Assembly: GCA_051209155.1 (NCBI GenBank)
Contig: JBPJGB010000003.1
Reading direction: 5' to 3' (one strand)
DNA from: Actomonas sp051209155
Lineage (GTDB): Bacteria; Verrucomicrobiota; Verrucomicrobiia; Opitutales; Opitutaceae
Length of the DNA: 64,000 bases
Part shown: in pieces, positions 42,462 through 51,524 of the stretch
Layout: each line of letters starts with the position of its first letter
Numbering within the stretch: position 1 is the stretch's first letter
The notes under the pieces: model-generated
What the model saw: the letters and a program-made list of their open reading frames with translations, nothing else
Databases searched by the model: none
Told to the model about the DNA's origin: nothing
Position numbers and translations under genes: made by a program

Positions 42462-43871
42462 TCAGTAACGGTAGTGGTCCGGCTTGTAGGGGCCGTCGAC
42501 CGACACGCCGATGTAGGCCGCCTGCGCTTCGCTCAGCTTGGTGAGCTTGGCGCCGATGCGGTCGAGGTGAAGTCGGGCCACCTCCTCGTCGAGGTGCTTC
42601 GGCAAACGCATGACGGTCGGCACGTAGGTCTCACGCTTCTCCCACAGGTCGAGCTGGGCCAGCACTTGATTGGTGAACGAGGCGGACATCACGAACGACG
42701 GATGGCCCGTCGCGCAACCGAGGTTCACCAGACGACCTTCGGCGAGCAGGTAGATGCTCTTGCCGTCGGCGAACGTGAACTTGTCGTATTGCGGCTTGAT
42801 GTTGGTGCGGGTGACCGAGGTGTCCTTGTAGAGCTTGGCGACCTGGATCTCGTTGTCGAAGTGGCCGATGTTACAAACGATGGCCTGGTCCTTCATCCCC
42901 TTCATGTGATCGAGGGTGATGATGTCCTTGTTGCCGGTCGTGGTGACGTAGATGTCGGCGACCCCAAGGGTGCTTTCGATCGTGTTCACCTCGTAGCCTT
43001 CCATCGCGGCCTGCAGCGCGTTGATGGGATCGATCTCCGTCACGATGACGCGAGCACCGAAGCTCTTGAGCGAGTGGGCGCAGCCTTTGCCGACGTCGCC
43101 ATAACCGCAGACGCAGGCGACCTTGCCGGCGATCATCACGTCGGTGGCGCGCTTGAGACCGTCGGCCAGCGATTCGCGGCAGCCGTAGAGGTTGTCGAAC
43201 TTGGACTTGGTGACGGAGTCGTTCACGTTGATGGACGGGACGAGGAGCTGATTCTTCTCGGCCAGTTCGTAGAGACGGTGCACGCCGGTGGTGGTCTCCT
43301 CCGAGACGCCCTTCCACTCCTTGGCGATGTCATGGAAGATGGTCGGGCTCTCGGCGTGGATCTTCTTGAGAAGCTTCTTGATGATCTCCTCCTCATCGGA
43401 ACCGGACTCGGTATTCACCCAGTCACTGCCGTTTTCGAGCTCGTAGCCCTTGTGCAGGAGCAGGGTCACGTCGCCGCCGTCGTCGACGACGAGCTGCGGC
43501 CCGAGACCGTCGGGGCCCACGAGGGCCTTCCAGGTGCAATCCCAGTATTCCTCGAGCGTCTCACCCTTCCAGGCAAAGACCGGCACGCCGGCAGCAGCGA
43601 TGGCGGCGGCAGCGTGATCCTGGGTCGAGAAGATGTTGCAGGAGGCCCAGCGCACCGTCGCGCCGAGGTCGACCAAGGTCTCGATGAGGATGGCCGTCTG
43701 AATCGTCATGTGCAGCGAGCCGGTGATACGGACGCCAGCCAGCGGCTTGTTCGGGAACTTTTGGCGGATGGCCATGAGACCGGGCATCTCGTGCTCAGAG
43801 ATGGCGATTTCTTTGCGGCCCCAATCGGCGAGGCTGATGTCGCGGACGTGATAGTCGGTGAATTCGGACAT
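42462..43871 (-). CDS. ahcY: Adenosylhomocysteinase
   Basis: This gene encodes 469 residues. Motifs: the substrate-binding SLHMTIQTAILIETL and SCNIFSTQDHAAAAIA, NAD site VCGYGDVGKGCA, and the C-terminal KPDHYRY ending. The insertion of about 40 residues after EEYWDCT (present in the longer bacterial/plant form) is here. It hydrolyses S-adenosylhomocysteine to adenosine and homocysteine with NAD as cofactor. It sits just downstream of metK on the same strand (43-base gap), so the pair forms a methyl-cycle unit. The terminator follows at 42395-42429. ATG at 43871. Confidence 0.96.
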   Translation of the reverse strand: MSEFTDYHVRDISLADWGRKEIAISEHEMPGLMAIRQKFPNKPLAGVRITGSLHMTIQTAILIETLVDLGATVRWASCNIFSTQDHAAAAIAAAGVPVFAWKGETLEEYWDCTWKALVGPDGLGPQLVVDDGGDVTLLLHKGYELENGSDWVNTESGSDEEEIIKKLLKKIHAESPTIFHDIAKEWKGVSEETTTGVHRLYELAEKNQLLVPSINVNDSVTKSKFDNLYGCRESLADGLKRATDVMIAGKVACVCGYGDVGKGCAHSLKSFGARVIVTEIDPINALQAAMEGYEVNTIESTLGVADIYVTTTGNKDIITLDHMKGMKDQAIVCNIGHFDNEIQVAKLYKDTSVTRTNIKPQYDKFTFADGKSIYLLAEGRLVNLGCATGHPSFVMSASFTNQVLAQLDLWEKRETYVPTVMRLPKHLDEEVARLHLDRIGAKLTKLSEAQAAYIGVSVDGPYKPDHYRY

Positions 43872-43914
43872 GGAGGGTGTGGGTTCGAGGGTCGTTGTGT
43901 GTTGAAAGGAGGGC

Positions 43915-45117
43915 TCAGGCCTTGAGCTTTTTCACCGCGGCGAGCAGCGCCTTGGTCTTGGACGTGGCTTCCCACGGCAGACCGTCTTTACCGAAGTGAC
44001 CGTAGTTGGTGGTCTCGCGGTAGATCGGCTGGAGCAGTTTGAGCTGCTTGACGATGGCGGCGGGTTTGAAGCTGAAGACCTGCTTTACCGCCTCGGCGAT
44101 CACGCCGTCGGGCACGGTGCCGGTGTCGAAGGTATCCACGAACACGCTGACCGGTTCCGGATGACCGATGGCGTAGGCGAGCTGCACCTCGGCAATCGGG
44201 GCGAGACCGGAAGCGACGATGTTCTTGGCCACCCAACGCGCCATGTAGGCGGCGGAACGGTCGACCTTGGACGGATCCTTGCCGGAGAAGGCGCCGCCGC
44301 CATGGCGACCCCAGCCGCCGTAGGTATCCACAATGATCTTACGACCGGTAAGACCGGAATCACCTTCGGGTCCGCCGATGACGAAACGGCCGGTCGGGTT
44401 GATGAGGAATTGGGTTTCCTTCGTCAGGAGCTTCTTCGGGATCACCTTCCTGATGACCTTGTTGATGAGCACCTCTTCGATCTCGGAACGCTTCACGTCC
44501 TCGGTGTGCTGGGTCGAAATGACCACGTTCACCACCTCGGCCGGCTTGCCGTCGATGTAGCGCACGGAGACCTGCGACTTGGCGTCGGGGCGCAGCCATT
44601 TGGCTTTGCCGGACTTGCGCAGCGCGGTGAGTTCGCGACCGAGACGATGCGCGAGCATGATCGGCGTCGGCATGAGTTCCGGCGTCTCGTTGCAGGCATA
44701 CCCAAACATGATGCCCTGGTCACCGGCGCCCTGCTCGGCGTGCGTCTTCCCCTCGGCTTCGCGGGCATCGACCCCCTGGCCGATGTCGGCCGACTGCGAG
44801 GTGAGCAGGTTCTGGATGAACACCTTGTCAGCGTGGAAGACGTCGTCGTCGTTGACGTAGCCGATCTCACGAATTGCGCCGCGCACGATTTCGCCAAGGT
44901 TGATGGCGCTCTCGAGCGGCTTCCCCTTCAGCTTCGGAATCGTGATCTCGCCAGCGAGCACGACGACGTTGGACTTCACCAGTGTCTCGCAGGCCACGCG
45001 ACTGTTGCGATCAAGCCCCAAGCAGGCGTCGAGGACGCTGTCGGAGATGAAGTCGGAAACTTTGTCCGGATGACCTTCGCCAACGGACTCGGAGGAAAAA
45101 ACGAATGAATTTGCCAT
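43915..45117 (-). CDS. metK: S-adenosylmethionine synthetase
   Basis: This gene encodes 400 residues. Visible are SVGEGHPDKVSDFISDSVLDA at the start, the GAGDQGIMFGYA signature, and GGGAFSGKDPSKVDRSAAY (P-loop-like signature). The ATG at 45117 (MANSFVFSS) is used; a longer frame from 45138 adds seven residues. It makes SAM from methionine and ATP, and is followed by ahcY. Upstream there is no recognisable SAM riboswitch, but a weak hairpin with a short U-tract at 45200-45232. Confidence 0.96.
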   Translation of the reverse strand: MANSFVFSSESVGEGHPDKVSDFISDSVLDACLGLDRNSRVACETLVKSNVVVLAGEITIPKLKGKPLESAINLGEIVRGAIREIGYVNDDDVFHADKVFIQNLLTSQSADIGQGVDAREAEGKTHAEQGAGDQGIMFGYACNETPELMPTPIMLAHRLGRELTALRKSGKAKWLRPDAKSQVSVRYIDGKPAEVVNVVISTQHTEDVKRSEIEEVLINKVIRKVIPKKLLTKETQFLINPTGRFVIGGPEGDSGLTGRKIIVDTYGGWGRHGGGAFSGKDPSKVDRSAAYMARWVAKNIVASGLAPIAEVQLAYAIGHPEPVSVFVDTFDTGTVPDGVIAEAVKQVFSFKPAAIVKQLKLLQPIYRETTNYGHFGKDGLPWEATSKTKALLAAVKKLKA

Positions 45118-45199
45118 GGGGAGGAGACGAGGAAGCAACCTTCGGCACGCTAGCGCCGCAAGTTTAATATCATCGTATTTCTATCCATTGATGTGTCGT

Positions 45200-45232
45200 A
45201 AAAACGAGAACCCGTGCCCGAGTCATATTCTC
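45200..45232 (-). promoter_or_regulatory. Possible leader hairpin upstream of metK
   Basis: On the minus strand GAGAA (45232-45228) pairs with UUCUC (45210-45206) around a 17-nt loop, followed by G and UUUUU (45204-45200). It is 83 bases before the metK start and might be an attenuator-like hairpin or just a terminator fragment. The rest of the 257-base metK-hpt gap holds an AT-richer stretch (45161-45190) that may include promoters. Nothing matches known SAM or SAH riboswitch consensus patterns that I can recognise. Confidence 0.25.
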
Positions 45233-45374
45233 AAGCACCGGGGCGCCTAGGGTGATCCACCTAAGTAGTTTCTCACCAACACCGTGCCCAAAAAACCTCG
45301 CCCCGGTTAACCGTCTGCGACTTCCTCAATTTTCGCTCCTACAAGGGAGTGATCCGCGATCCAAACCATCTGCC

Positions 45375-45725
45375 ATGTCCGACACCCCGATCATTGATCA
45401 AGAAGCAATCGAGAACCTCCGTTCCCTTGGAGACGAGGAAGGTGACGATTCTTTTCTCCGCGAAGTGATCGAAATCTTTGTGACCGACACGCCAGTTCGA
45501 ATGACCGAGCTGCGCAACTCGTTGGCCACCGGCGATCAGGCGACCTTCACTCGCGCCGCCCACAGCATCAAGGGCAGCTCCTCCAACGTCGGCGCGCAGC
45601 GCCTGTGCGAAATGGCGAAGGAATTGGAGAACGATTCGCGTGACGCGATCGCCGGCTTGGAAGCCCGTATCGAGCAGTTGAACGAAGCCTTCCTCGAAGC
45701 GAAGGCGGCGCTCGAAGCACTCTGA
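45375..45725 (+). CDS. Hpt-domain phosphotransfer protein
   Basis: This gene encodes 116 residues. A single Hpt domain: DDSFLREVIEIFVTDTPVRMTELR, then AAHSIKGSSSNVGAQRL with the phosphorylatable His63 in AAHSIKGS. It relays phosphate from a hybrid histidine kinase to a response regulator, and has no other domain. The kinase and receiver partners are not encoded nearby. The ATG at 45375 is used; an in-frame upstream extension to 45252 looks non-coding. It diverges from metK. Confidence 0.92.
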   Translation: MSDTPIIDQEAIENLRSLGDEEGDDSFLREVIEIFVTDTPVRMTELRNSLATGDQATFTRAAHSIKGSSSNVGAQRLCEMAKELENDSRDAIAGLEARIEQLNEAFLEAKAALEAL

Positions 45726-45768
45726 GCAACGGTGCGGCAGTGCCCGCTCCTTCCCTCATCGATCCGGC

Positions 45769-46461
45769 TCAGGGGCTTTGTCGAACCGCCTGAAAGGTTC
45801 GCGCGCTGTTCGAGCCCAGGAAGGCGGCCATGATGACCAGCCACCACGCGCGATTCATCAGCGCCCAACCGCCGAACAACACCGCGCCAACCACCCCGAT
45901 GCCAGAGGCCCACAACAGGCTCTTTCGCGCCCCCACCCCAAACCACAGCAGGCAACGCAGGATCTGACCGCCATCCAGTGGATAGAGCGGCAGGAGGTTG
46001 AAGATCATCAGCCAAAAATTGATGCGCCGCATCGAGCTCAACCAGGTCCAGAAATCGGCATACCCCTGCCCCGTGAAGGTGCCGCTCATCGCCAGCGTCC
46101 GTCCCGTGAAATAGATGATCGGAATCAACGCGAAGTTGACCAAGGGGCCCGCCACAATGCTCCACAATTGCGCCCCCGCCCGCTGCGGGGCCGAAACAAT
46201 GGCCACACCGCCCAGCGGCCACAGCACGATGGTGTTGGCCTGCCCGCCCACTTGCCGGCAGGCGAAGGCATGACCGAACTCATGCAGCAACACGATGCCG
46301 AACAGGCTCAAAAACTCGATGACGTTCCAGAGCTCTGAGGCGTAAACGCCGCGGCGCAACTCGACCGCGACCACCGCCAACAACAACCACGACCAGTGCA
46401 CCCAGACATCGATGCCGGCGATTCGCGCCACACGTAGAGAACCGTTTTGGGTGGTAACCAT
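45769..46461 (-). CDS. Site-2-type intramembrane metalloprotease (M50 family)
   Basis: This gene encodes 230 residues with about six hydrophobic segments. The zinc-binding HEFGH motif is at residues 60-64, and the third ligand motif NLLPLYPLDGGQ comes near 160-170. The region VGGQANTIVLWPLGGVA follows the first helices, as in the S2P/Rce-like SpoIVFB group. Substrate unknown; members cut membrane-bound signalling proteins. No PDZ or CBS domain is present. The gene is convergent with hpt, 43 bases apart. Confidence 0.9.
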   Translation of the reverse strand: MVTTQNGSLRVARIAGIDVWVHWSWLLLAVVAVELRRGVYASELWNVIEFLSLFGIVLLHEFGHAFACRQVGGQANTIVLWPLGGVAIVSAPQRAGAQLWSIVAGPLVNFALIPIIYFTGRTLAMSGTFTGQGYADFWTWLSSMRRINFWLMIFNLLPLYPLDGGQILRCLLWFGVGARKSLLWASGIGVVGAVLFGGWALMNRAWWLVIMAAFLGSNSARTFQAVRQSP

Positions 46462-46594
46462 GTCAGCCGCAGTATGGTGGCTCCTCCCCAGATGCGAGCC
46501 TGCGCGATTCTTTTGTCCGACAAAACTTCGATCCGTCGCACCGGCAGCGTTGCAGCCTGAGCGTCGAGGGCTACACTTCAGCCATATCGGCTGA

Positions 46595-46619
46595 CGACGC
46601 AGCCGCTCAGCCTGCGTCG
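46595..46619. repeat. Hairpin upstream of the YbaK-type gene
   Basis: CGACGCAG (46595-46602) pairs perfectly with CTGCGTCG (46612-46619) around loop CCGCTCAGC. It lies 59 bases before the next start, in the divergent gap 46462-46678. The CTCAG loop recalls the 5899-5920 hairpin on its minus strand. Confidence 0.6.
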
Positions 46620-46678
46620 GTGGCGCCGCCAGCCATCCTTCCCCTCACCCCAACACGCAGGCGAGAAAGGAGCGCATC

Positions 46679-47143
46679 ATGCCCGGTCAAAAAGTGAAGG
46701 ACTACCTCGATTCCCGCGGTATCCGTTACACCACCCTCACCCACTCCCGCGCCTACACCGCCCAGGAAATCGCCGCCCGGGTCCACGTGTCCGGTCGCGA
46801 TTTCGCCAAGACCGTCATCGTCTTCGTCAACGGCAGCATGGCGATGGTCGTGCTGCCGGCATCCCTACGGATTCACCTGCCCGAATTGCGCGACATGCTC
46901 GGCACCTTGGACGTGCGCCTCGCCGAAGAAGCCGAGTTCCGCACTGCGTTTCCGGACTGCGAACTGGGCGCCATGCCGCCGTTCGGCAATCTCTACAACG
47001 TGCCCGTCTACGTGGCCGGTCCCCTGGCCGAAGAACCGGAGATCGCATTCAACGCCGGCACCCACACGACCGTCATCCAAATGGCCTACGATGACTTCGA
47101 AAAGCTCGTGCAGCCGGAGGTGCTGGAATTCATCACCGCCTGA
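46679..47143 (+). CDS. YbaK/EbsC-family aminoacyl-tRNA deacylase
   Basis: This gene encodes 154 residues. YbaK-type proteins hydrolyse mis-charged aminoacyl-tRNAs in trans. The sequence has HSRAYTAQEIAARVHVSGRDFAKTVIV (with the catalytic-site lysine equivalent K65-like K in FAKTVIV), then GAMPPFGNLYNVPVYVA and NAGTHTTVIQM, all characteristic of the fold. ProRS in this window also has an INS editing domain, so this protein may have another target tRNA. The ATG at 46679 follows an AAAGGAG at 46666-46672. It is monocistronic. Confidence 0.88.
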   Translation: MPGQKVKDYLDSRGIRYTTLTHSRAYTAQEIAARVHVSGRDFAKTVIVFVNGSMAMVVLPASLRIHLPELRDMLGTLDVRLAEEAEFRTAFPDCELGAMPPFGNLYNVPVYVAGPLAEEPEIAFNAGTHTTVIQMAYDDFEKLVQPEVLEFITA

Positions 47144-47204
47144 CGGAGCGACCAAACTCAGACTGAAGGGACCGCCTCAGGGCCGGGGTTACCTTCATCG
47201 CACT

Positions 47205-47250
47205 CCGCGTCGGAATCGTGATCCTTGGGTAGGTTCCGAAACCGACGCGG
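47205..47250. repeat. Hairpin between convergent genes
   Basis: CCGCGTCGG (47205-47213) and CCGACGCGG (47242-47250) are perfect 9-bp arms around a 28-nt loop. It lies in the 125-base gap between the YbaK-type gene and the MFS gene ending at 47269. No U-tract is seen, so it is at best a factor-dependent or weak bidirectional terminator. Confidence 0.5.
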
Positions 47251-47268
47251 GCGTGCCCCTCGCAGCGT

Positions 47269-48501
47269 TCAAGCGCCGCCGTCGATGGGCTTCATCGACT
47301 CGCTCCGACGGACCGCATCCACGCGCAACAGCATACAACCGCCGGCCAGAAGTCCGGACACGCCTGCGACCACCCACCAAGGCGCCCCCCAGTTTTGATA
47401 GAACCAAACCCCGGAGCTGCCGGCCAGCCCGGCCACGCCCCAAGCCAGACCGTAAATCCCAAAATAGCGGCCGCGAAACGCTTCCGGGGCGAGCCGCGCG
47501 CCGAGCGCCGCGCTCATCGGCAAGGCAATCATCTCGCCCAGCGTGAACAGTCCCATGGCCAGCAGAAAACCGTTGAGGCTCTCCACCCAGGCAAACGACG
47601 CACACCCCAGCCCGATCAAACCGTAACCGAGCGCCAGCACCGGCTTCGCCGGGTAGCGTTTCAACCACTGCACCAACGGCAGCTCCAGGAACATGATGAT
47701 CGCGCCGTTGCTGCCCATCACCACACCGTATTCCACCGTGCTCAACCCACGTCCGGTCGCGTGCAGGACCAACACGTTGAAGATTTGAATGAAAGACAGC
47801 GACATGAGCAGCTTGCCCGCCAGCAACTGCAGCGCCGGCCGGTTGTGCGAGATGTCGCGGGCGGCATCGATCCAACTCCGCCAAGCGACCGCCGGCGAAG
47901 TGACCCGGCCGGAGATCGTGCGCAGCCCGTGCGGCAACAGCGTGATCGCCAAGACCGCAAAAATCAGGGTGGTGATCGCATCGCCCCAAAAGACCCATTC
48001 CGGCGCACGTTGGTAGAGCATGCCCGCCACCGCCGGTCCGGCTGCGAAGCCGGCATTCAGCGCCAAACGAAACACCGCGTAGGCCGTCACCCGCTTTTCG
48101 TCCGGCACCACGTCGCTGAGCAGGGCATGCGAGGCCGGCCCGAAGGCCTGCGCAAACAACCCATGCAGAAACGCCAGTCCCATGGTCAACTGGAGTCCAC
48201 GACTGTAATAGAGCGCGAGGACCGTTGCCGCGCCGCCGACCAACGAAACAAAGATCGTGTTTCGCCGCCCGATCGCATCCGACAAATAACCGCTCAAGAA
48301 GGGCGACACGAGGTTGCCCGTCGCCATCGCGCCCAGCACCAAGGCCACCTGCCCGCCGGCGTAACCGTGCTCGGTCAGGTAGAGCGCCAGAAACGGATAA
48401 ACAAAACTACCGAAGCGGTTGATGAACTGCCCCCCCGTGAGCACCCACAACGCTCGCGGCATCGAGCGGATGTCAGAGAAGGTTTCGCGCAGTAGGCTCA
48501 T
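47269..48501 (-). CDS. MFS transporter (MdtH-like)
   Basis: This gene encodes 410 residues with about twelve hydrophobic segments. The loop 2-3 motif GYLSDAIGRRNTIF is the MFS signature (GxLaDrxGrr). The pattern near the first helices (TGGQFINRFGSFVYPFLALYL) resembles MdtH/YceL-type multidrug or sugar-efflux carriers. Substrate cannot be given. Helix 4-5 includes RLALNAGFAAGPAVAGML. It is downstream of the beta-glucosidase gene (64-base gap, same strand), so transport of glycosides or related sugars is possible. Confidence 0.85.
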   Translation of the reverse strand: MSLLRETFSDIRSMPRALWVLTGGQFINRFGSFVYPFLALYLTEHGYAGGQVALVLGAMATGNLVSPFLSGYLSDAIGRRNTIFVSLVGGAATVLALYYSRGLQLTMGLAFLHGLFAQAFGPASHALLSDVVPDEKRVTAYAVFRLALNAGFAAGPAVAGMLYQRAPEWVFWGDAITTLIFAVLAITLLPHGLRTISGRVTSPAVAWRSWIDAARDISHNRPALQLLAGKLLMSLSFIQIFNVLVLHATGRGLSTVEYGVVMGSNGAIIMFLELPLVQWLKRYPAKPVLALGYGLIGLGCASFAWVESLNGFLLAMGLFTLGEMIALPMSAALGARLAPEAFRGRYFGIYGLAWGVAGLAGSSGVWFYQNWGAPWWVVAGVSGLLAGGCMLLRVDAVRRSESMKPIDGGA

Positions 48502-48565
48502 ATTCGGCTGACTGCACTAACGGCCGGCGCCCCACCGGGCGCAAGCCGCGTGTATGGCCCTGCGA

Positions 48566-49924
48566 CTACGCTGGCAGGTCCGCTCCGTTGCGGCGAATGA
48601 GCTCACCATACCACCGCGCGGAATCTTTCAAGGTGCGTTGCTGCGTTTCAAAATCGACGTGAATGAGACCGAACCGATACCGATAGCCTTCGGCCCATTC
48701 GAAGTTATCCATCAGCGTCCAATGGAAGTAGCCCTCCACGTCGACGCCGTCCTCGGTCGCGCGACGTAATTCACGCAGGTAGCGACTCACGTAATCGATC
48801 CGCTGCGGGTCGTGCACCGCCCCGTCGAGCGCCACCCAGTCGTGGCTTGCCATGCCGTTTTCGGTGATCGCGATCGGCTTGCCATAGCGTTCATGCACCC
48901 AACGCGGTCCCCAATACAACGCTTCCGGCGTGACCCGCCACTGGAAGTGACTCGTCGGCACGCCCTGCTTGCGCATGACATGCTCCGGTTTTCCGTCCGC
49001 ACCGGCTTTCACGAAGTAGCCGTTGTAGATATTCATGCCGTAGAAATCGATCGGCTCGGCGATGATCTTCATGTCCGCGTCAGTCCACGCCGGCACCGCG
49101 TCGCCGTAGGCCGCGCATCCGCTTTCCGGATACGCCCCCCGCAGGACCGGGTCGGACCACCAGCGCTGATTCCACACACTGCCGCCATCGATCGACCAGT
49201 AGGCTTCCCGCGCTGCCGCAACGTCGGCCGGATCCTCACTGGCCGGCACCGCCACATCCCCGGTCGGAGCCCAACCGATGTGCGGCGTTTTCTTGGCCTG
49301 CGCCCGCAGCACCTGCGCCGTGCGGCCATGCGCCAGCAGCGCGTTGTGCACCGCGCAAAGCACGTGCGGCATTTCCATGCGATCGCCCGGCGCGTGTTCG
49401 CCCGTGCGATGCCCGAGCCCGATGAAGCACTGCGGCTCGTTGAGCGTCATCCAGTTCGTCACCCGATCCGACAAACGATCGACCACCACCGCCGCATAGT
49501 CGGCGAACCACTTCGAGCTATCGGCATGGAGCCAGCCACCGCGACGTTGCAGCGCGAGCGGATAGTCCCAGTGGAAGAACGTCAGCCACGGATCGATGCC
49601 GCCTTCGAGCAGCGCGTCGACGAGCCGGTCATAGAACGCCAGGCCCTGTTCATTCACCGCGCCGGTGCCATCCGGCAGAATGCGCGACCACGAGAGCGAG
49701 AAGCGATAGGCCTTCAGCCCGATCTCCCGCATCAGTCCCACATCTTCCGCCCAGCGGTGGTAGTGATCACAAGCCACGTCCCCGTGATGCCCTTCAAAAA
49801 CGCGCCCGGGTTGCCGGCAAAATCGATCCCACACCGAAGGCCCGCGCCCATCCACCGCCGCCGCACCTTCGATCTGATAAGCTGAGGTCGCTGCCCCCCA
49901 GGCGAAGTCGTTTTTGAATGCCAT
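48566..49924 (-). CDS. Beta-glucosidase (glycoside hydrolase family 1)
   Basis: This gene encodes 452 residues. The acid/base motif TLNEP places Glu163, and the nucleophile motif ITENG places Glu355. The N-terminal FAWGAATSAYQIEGA is the GH1 signature. Length matches typical bacterial GH1 enzymes (about 450). It is cytoplasmic (no signal) and probably cleaves beta-linked disaccharides or glycosides taken up by a transporter; the MFS gene immediately downstream is a candidate. ATG at 49924. Confidence 0.95.
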   Translation of the reverse strand: MAFKNDFAWGAATSAYQIEGAAAVDGRGPSVWDRFCRQPGRVFEGHHGDVACDHYHRWAEDVGLMREIGLKAYRFSLSWSRILPDGTGAVNEQGLAFYDRLVDALLEGGIDPWLTFFHWDYPLALQRRGGWLHADSSKWFADYAAVVVDRLSDRVTNWMTLNEPQCFIGLGHRTGEHAPGDRMEMPHVLCAVHNALLAHGRTAQVLRAQAKKTPHIGWAPTGDVAVPASEDPADVAAAREAYWSIDGGSVWNQRWWSDPVLRGAYPESGCAAYGDAVPAWTDADMKIIAEPIDFYGMNIYNGYFVKAGADGKPEHVMRKQGVPTSHFQWRVTPEALYWGPRWVHERYGKPIAITENGMASHDWVALDGAVHDPQRIDYVSRYLRELRRATEDGVDVEGYFHWTLMDNFEWAEGYRYRFGLIHVDFETQQRTLKDSARWYGELIRRNGADLPA

Positions 49925-49978
49925 AAGGGGTTAAAGCACCATTCGACCGCAGTCGCGTCGAGTCGGGAAACCTGATTG

Positions 49979-50911
49979 TTAACGACTCAGGAAGAAGCCG
50001 CGTTGCTTATCGCTGATCGGCAACGCCACCCGCTCCATCACTTGCAACAGATCCTCCCAGATCACCCGTTTTGAACGGTTGGACTGGTTGCGCAGAATGT
50101 AGCTAGGATGGTAGGTCACCATCACAGGTTTGCCCTCGAAGTCCTTCCACTTCCCGCGCACTTCCCCGAGCGCCTTGAAGCTGTCGAAACCGAGCAGCCC
50201 TTTCGCCGCCGTCGAGCCGAGCGCCACAATGACCTCGGGCTGCACGACCTCCAGCTGCGCCCGTAAAAACGGCAGGCAATACGACATCTCTTCGGCCGTC
50301 GGCGGTCGGTTCCCCACCTGCTCCTGGCCGTCGACCGTGGGCAACTGGGGCCGCCAATTCATAATGTTGCCGATGTAGACCTCCTCACGCTTGAGGCCCA
50401 TCGCGCCAATCATCTTGGTGAGCAGCTGCCCGGCCGGCCCCACAAAGGGTTCCCCTTGAATTTCCTCCTCTGCGCCGGGCGCTTCGCCGCAGAAAAAGAC
50501 CTTCGCGTCGAGGCTCCCCACCCCCAGCACCACCTTTTTCCCGGCCCGCACGTTCTCCCGGCAGACCGGATCCTCGCGCACAAGCTCAAGCAAGGCATCC
50601 CATCGCGTCTGCTTGTCGCCCTCGGGCAACAAAACCGCCGGCGGCGACGGCAAGGTCGACTTCGCTTTGGCGGCCGCTTTCTTCGCGGCGCTTGCCGTGG
50701 TCGGCGGTTCCCAGGATGGCGCCGACGAACGCGAGGATGGTCGCGTCGTCTCCGCAGTCGGGGCCGACACCGACGCCGGTGCCGCCGGTGCTCGCGCCGC
50801 CACCAACCGCCGCAGGGTGTCGATGGACTCATCAGACACCGAAACCGTGTTCACCCCATCGGCTTTGAGCCGACGAAGTTCCTCAGTCAGGGCGTGGAGC
50901 GTGGCGCGCAT
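49979..50911 (-). CDS. Uracil-DNA glycosylase of the family 4/5 fold with reduced Fe-S ligands
   Basis: This gene encodes 310 residues. The first 95 are low-complexity and basic. The catalytic fold shows GEAPGAEEE (142-150), GEPFVGPAGQLL (153-164), VYIGN and the C-terminal HPSYILR (268-274). These fit family 4 uracil-DNA glycosylases. In that family four cysteines bind a 4Fe-4S cluster. Here C117 and C212 remain in the expected regions, but the usual KCRPP motif is NWRPQ (185-189) and the second cysteine of the first pair is absent (VCRENV). The cluster may be lost. It removes uracil from DNA if active. Eleven bases separate its start from ribE on the same strand. Confidence 0.85.
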   Translation of the reverse strand: MRATLHALTEELRRLKADGVNTVSVSDESIDTLRRLVAARAPAAPASVSAPTAETTRPSSRSSAPSWEPPTTASAAKKAAAKAKSTLPSPPAVLLPEGDKQTRWDALLELVREDPVCRENVRAGKKVVLGVGSLDAKVFFCGEAPGAEEEIQGEPFVGPAGQLLTKMIGAMGLKREEVYIGNIMNWRPQLPTVDGQEQVGNRPPTAEEMSYCLPFLRAQLEVVQPEVIVALGSTAAKGLLGFDSFKALGEVRGKWKDFEGKPVMVTYHPSYILRNQSNRSKRVIWEDLLQVMERVALPISDKQRGFFLSR

Positions 50912-50921
50912 CGAAAGATCT

Positions 50922-51518
50922 TCAGGTCAGGGTTGGGGCCACCAGTTTCTCCACGTATTTGCCCAGTTGATCAAACTCGAGGTTCACCGGATCGCCCACC
51001 TTCTTGGTGTGCAGGTTCGTGACGGCCACCGTGTGTGGAATCAACCAGACCGCAAAAACATCGCCTTCAACTTCCGCGACGGTCAGCGAGATGCCATCGA
51101 TGGCGATGCTGCCTTTGTGCACGAGGTAGCGCCCGGTGCCGTGCGGGGCGCGCACCCGCAGGTAGGTGTCCGGTCCCCGCGGTTCGAAGACTTCGATCTC
51201 ACCCATGCCATCGACATGGCCGGTCACAAAATGTCCGCCCATTTTGCCGTTAAAACGCACCGCCCGTTCCAGGTTCACCACGCCTCCGACGCCAAGTCGA
51301 TCGAGCGTCGTCAGTCGCTTGGTTTCCGCCAGGACGTCGAAGCTGAGCGAGTGATCGTCAAACGCGACCACGGTGAGGCAACAGCCATTCACCGCGATGC
51401 TGTCTCCGAGCTCAACGTCCTGCCGCGTGCGATCGGCCCGCACAACCAAGCGCCACGCGTCCGCCGTCTCATTGAACGACTGAATATGGCCCGTCTCTTC
51501 GATGATGCCCGTAAACAT
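50922..51518 (-). CDS. ribE: Riboflavin synthase alpha subunit
   Basis: This gene encodes 198 residues with the two lumazine-binding repeats of RibE. MFTGIIEETGHI starts the first, and GGHFVTGHVDGMGEI the second; NGCCLTV and IDGISLTVAEVE are the paired motifs. It makes riboflavin from two 6,7-dimethyl-8-ribityllumazine molecules. No other rib genes are in the window. The neighbours are a uracil-DNA glycosylase gene and the HtrA-like pair on the same strand (6-base gap). Riboflavin would serve flavoproteins, including the BLUF protein. Confidence 0.95.
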   Translation of the reverse strand: MFTGIIEETGHIQSFNETADAWRLVVRADRTRQDVELGDSIAVNGCCLTVVAFDDHSLSFDVLAETKRLTTLDRLGVGGVVNLERAVRFNGKMGGHFVTGHVDGMGEIEVFEPRGPDTYLRVRAPHGTGRYLVHKGSIAIDGISLTVAEVEGDVFAVWLIPHTVAVTNLHTKKVGDPVNLEFDQLGKYVEKLVAPTLT

Positions 51519-51524
51519 AATCCG

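Noticed and set aside
45118..45374. SAM or SAH riboswitch upstream of metK and ahcY
   Set aside because: I found no match to a known SAM or SAH aptamer. Only a weak hairpin with a short U-tract is present.
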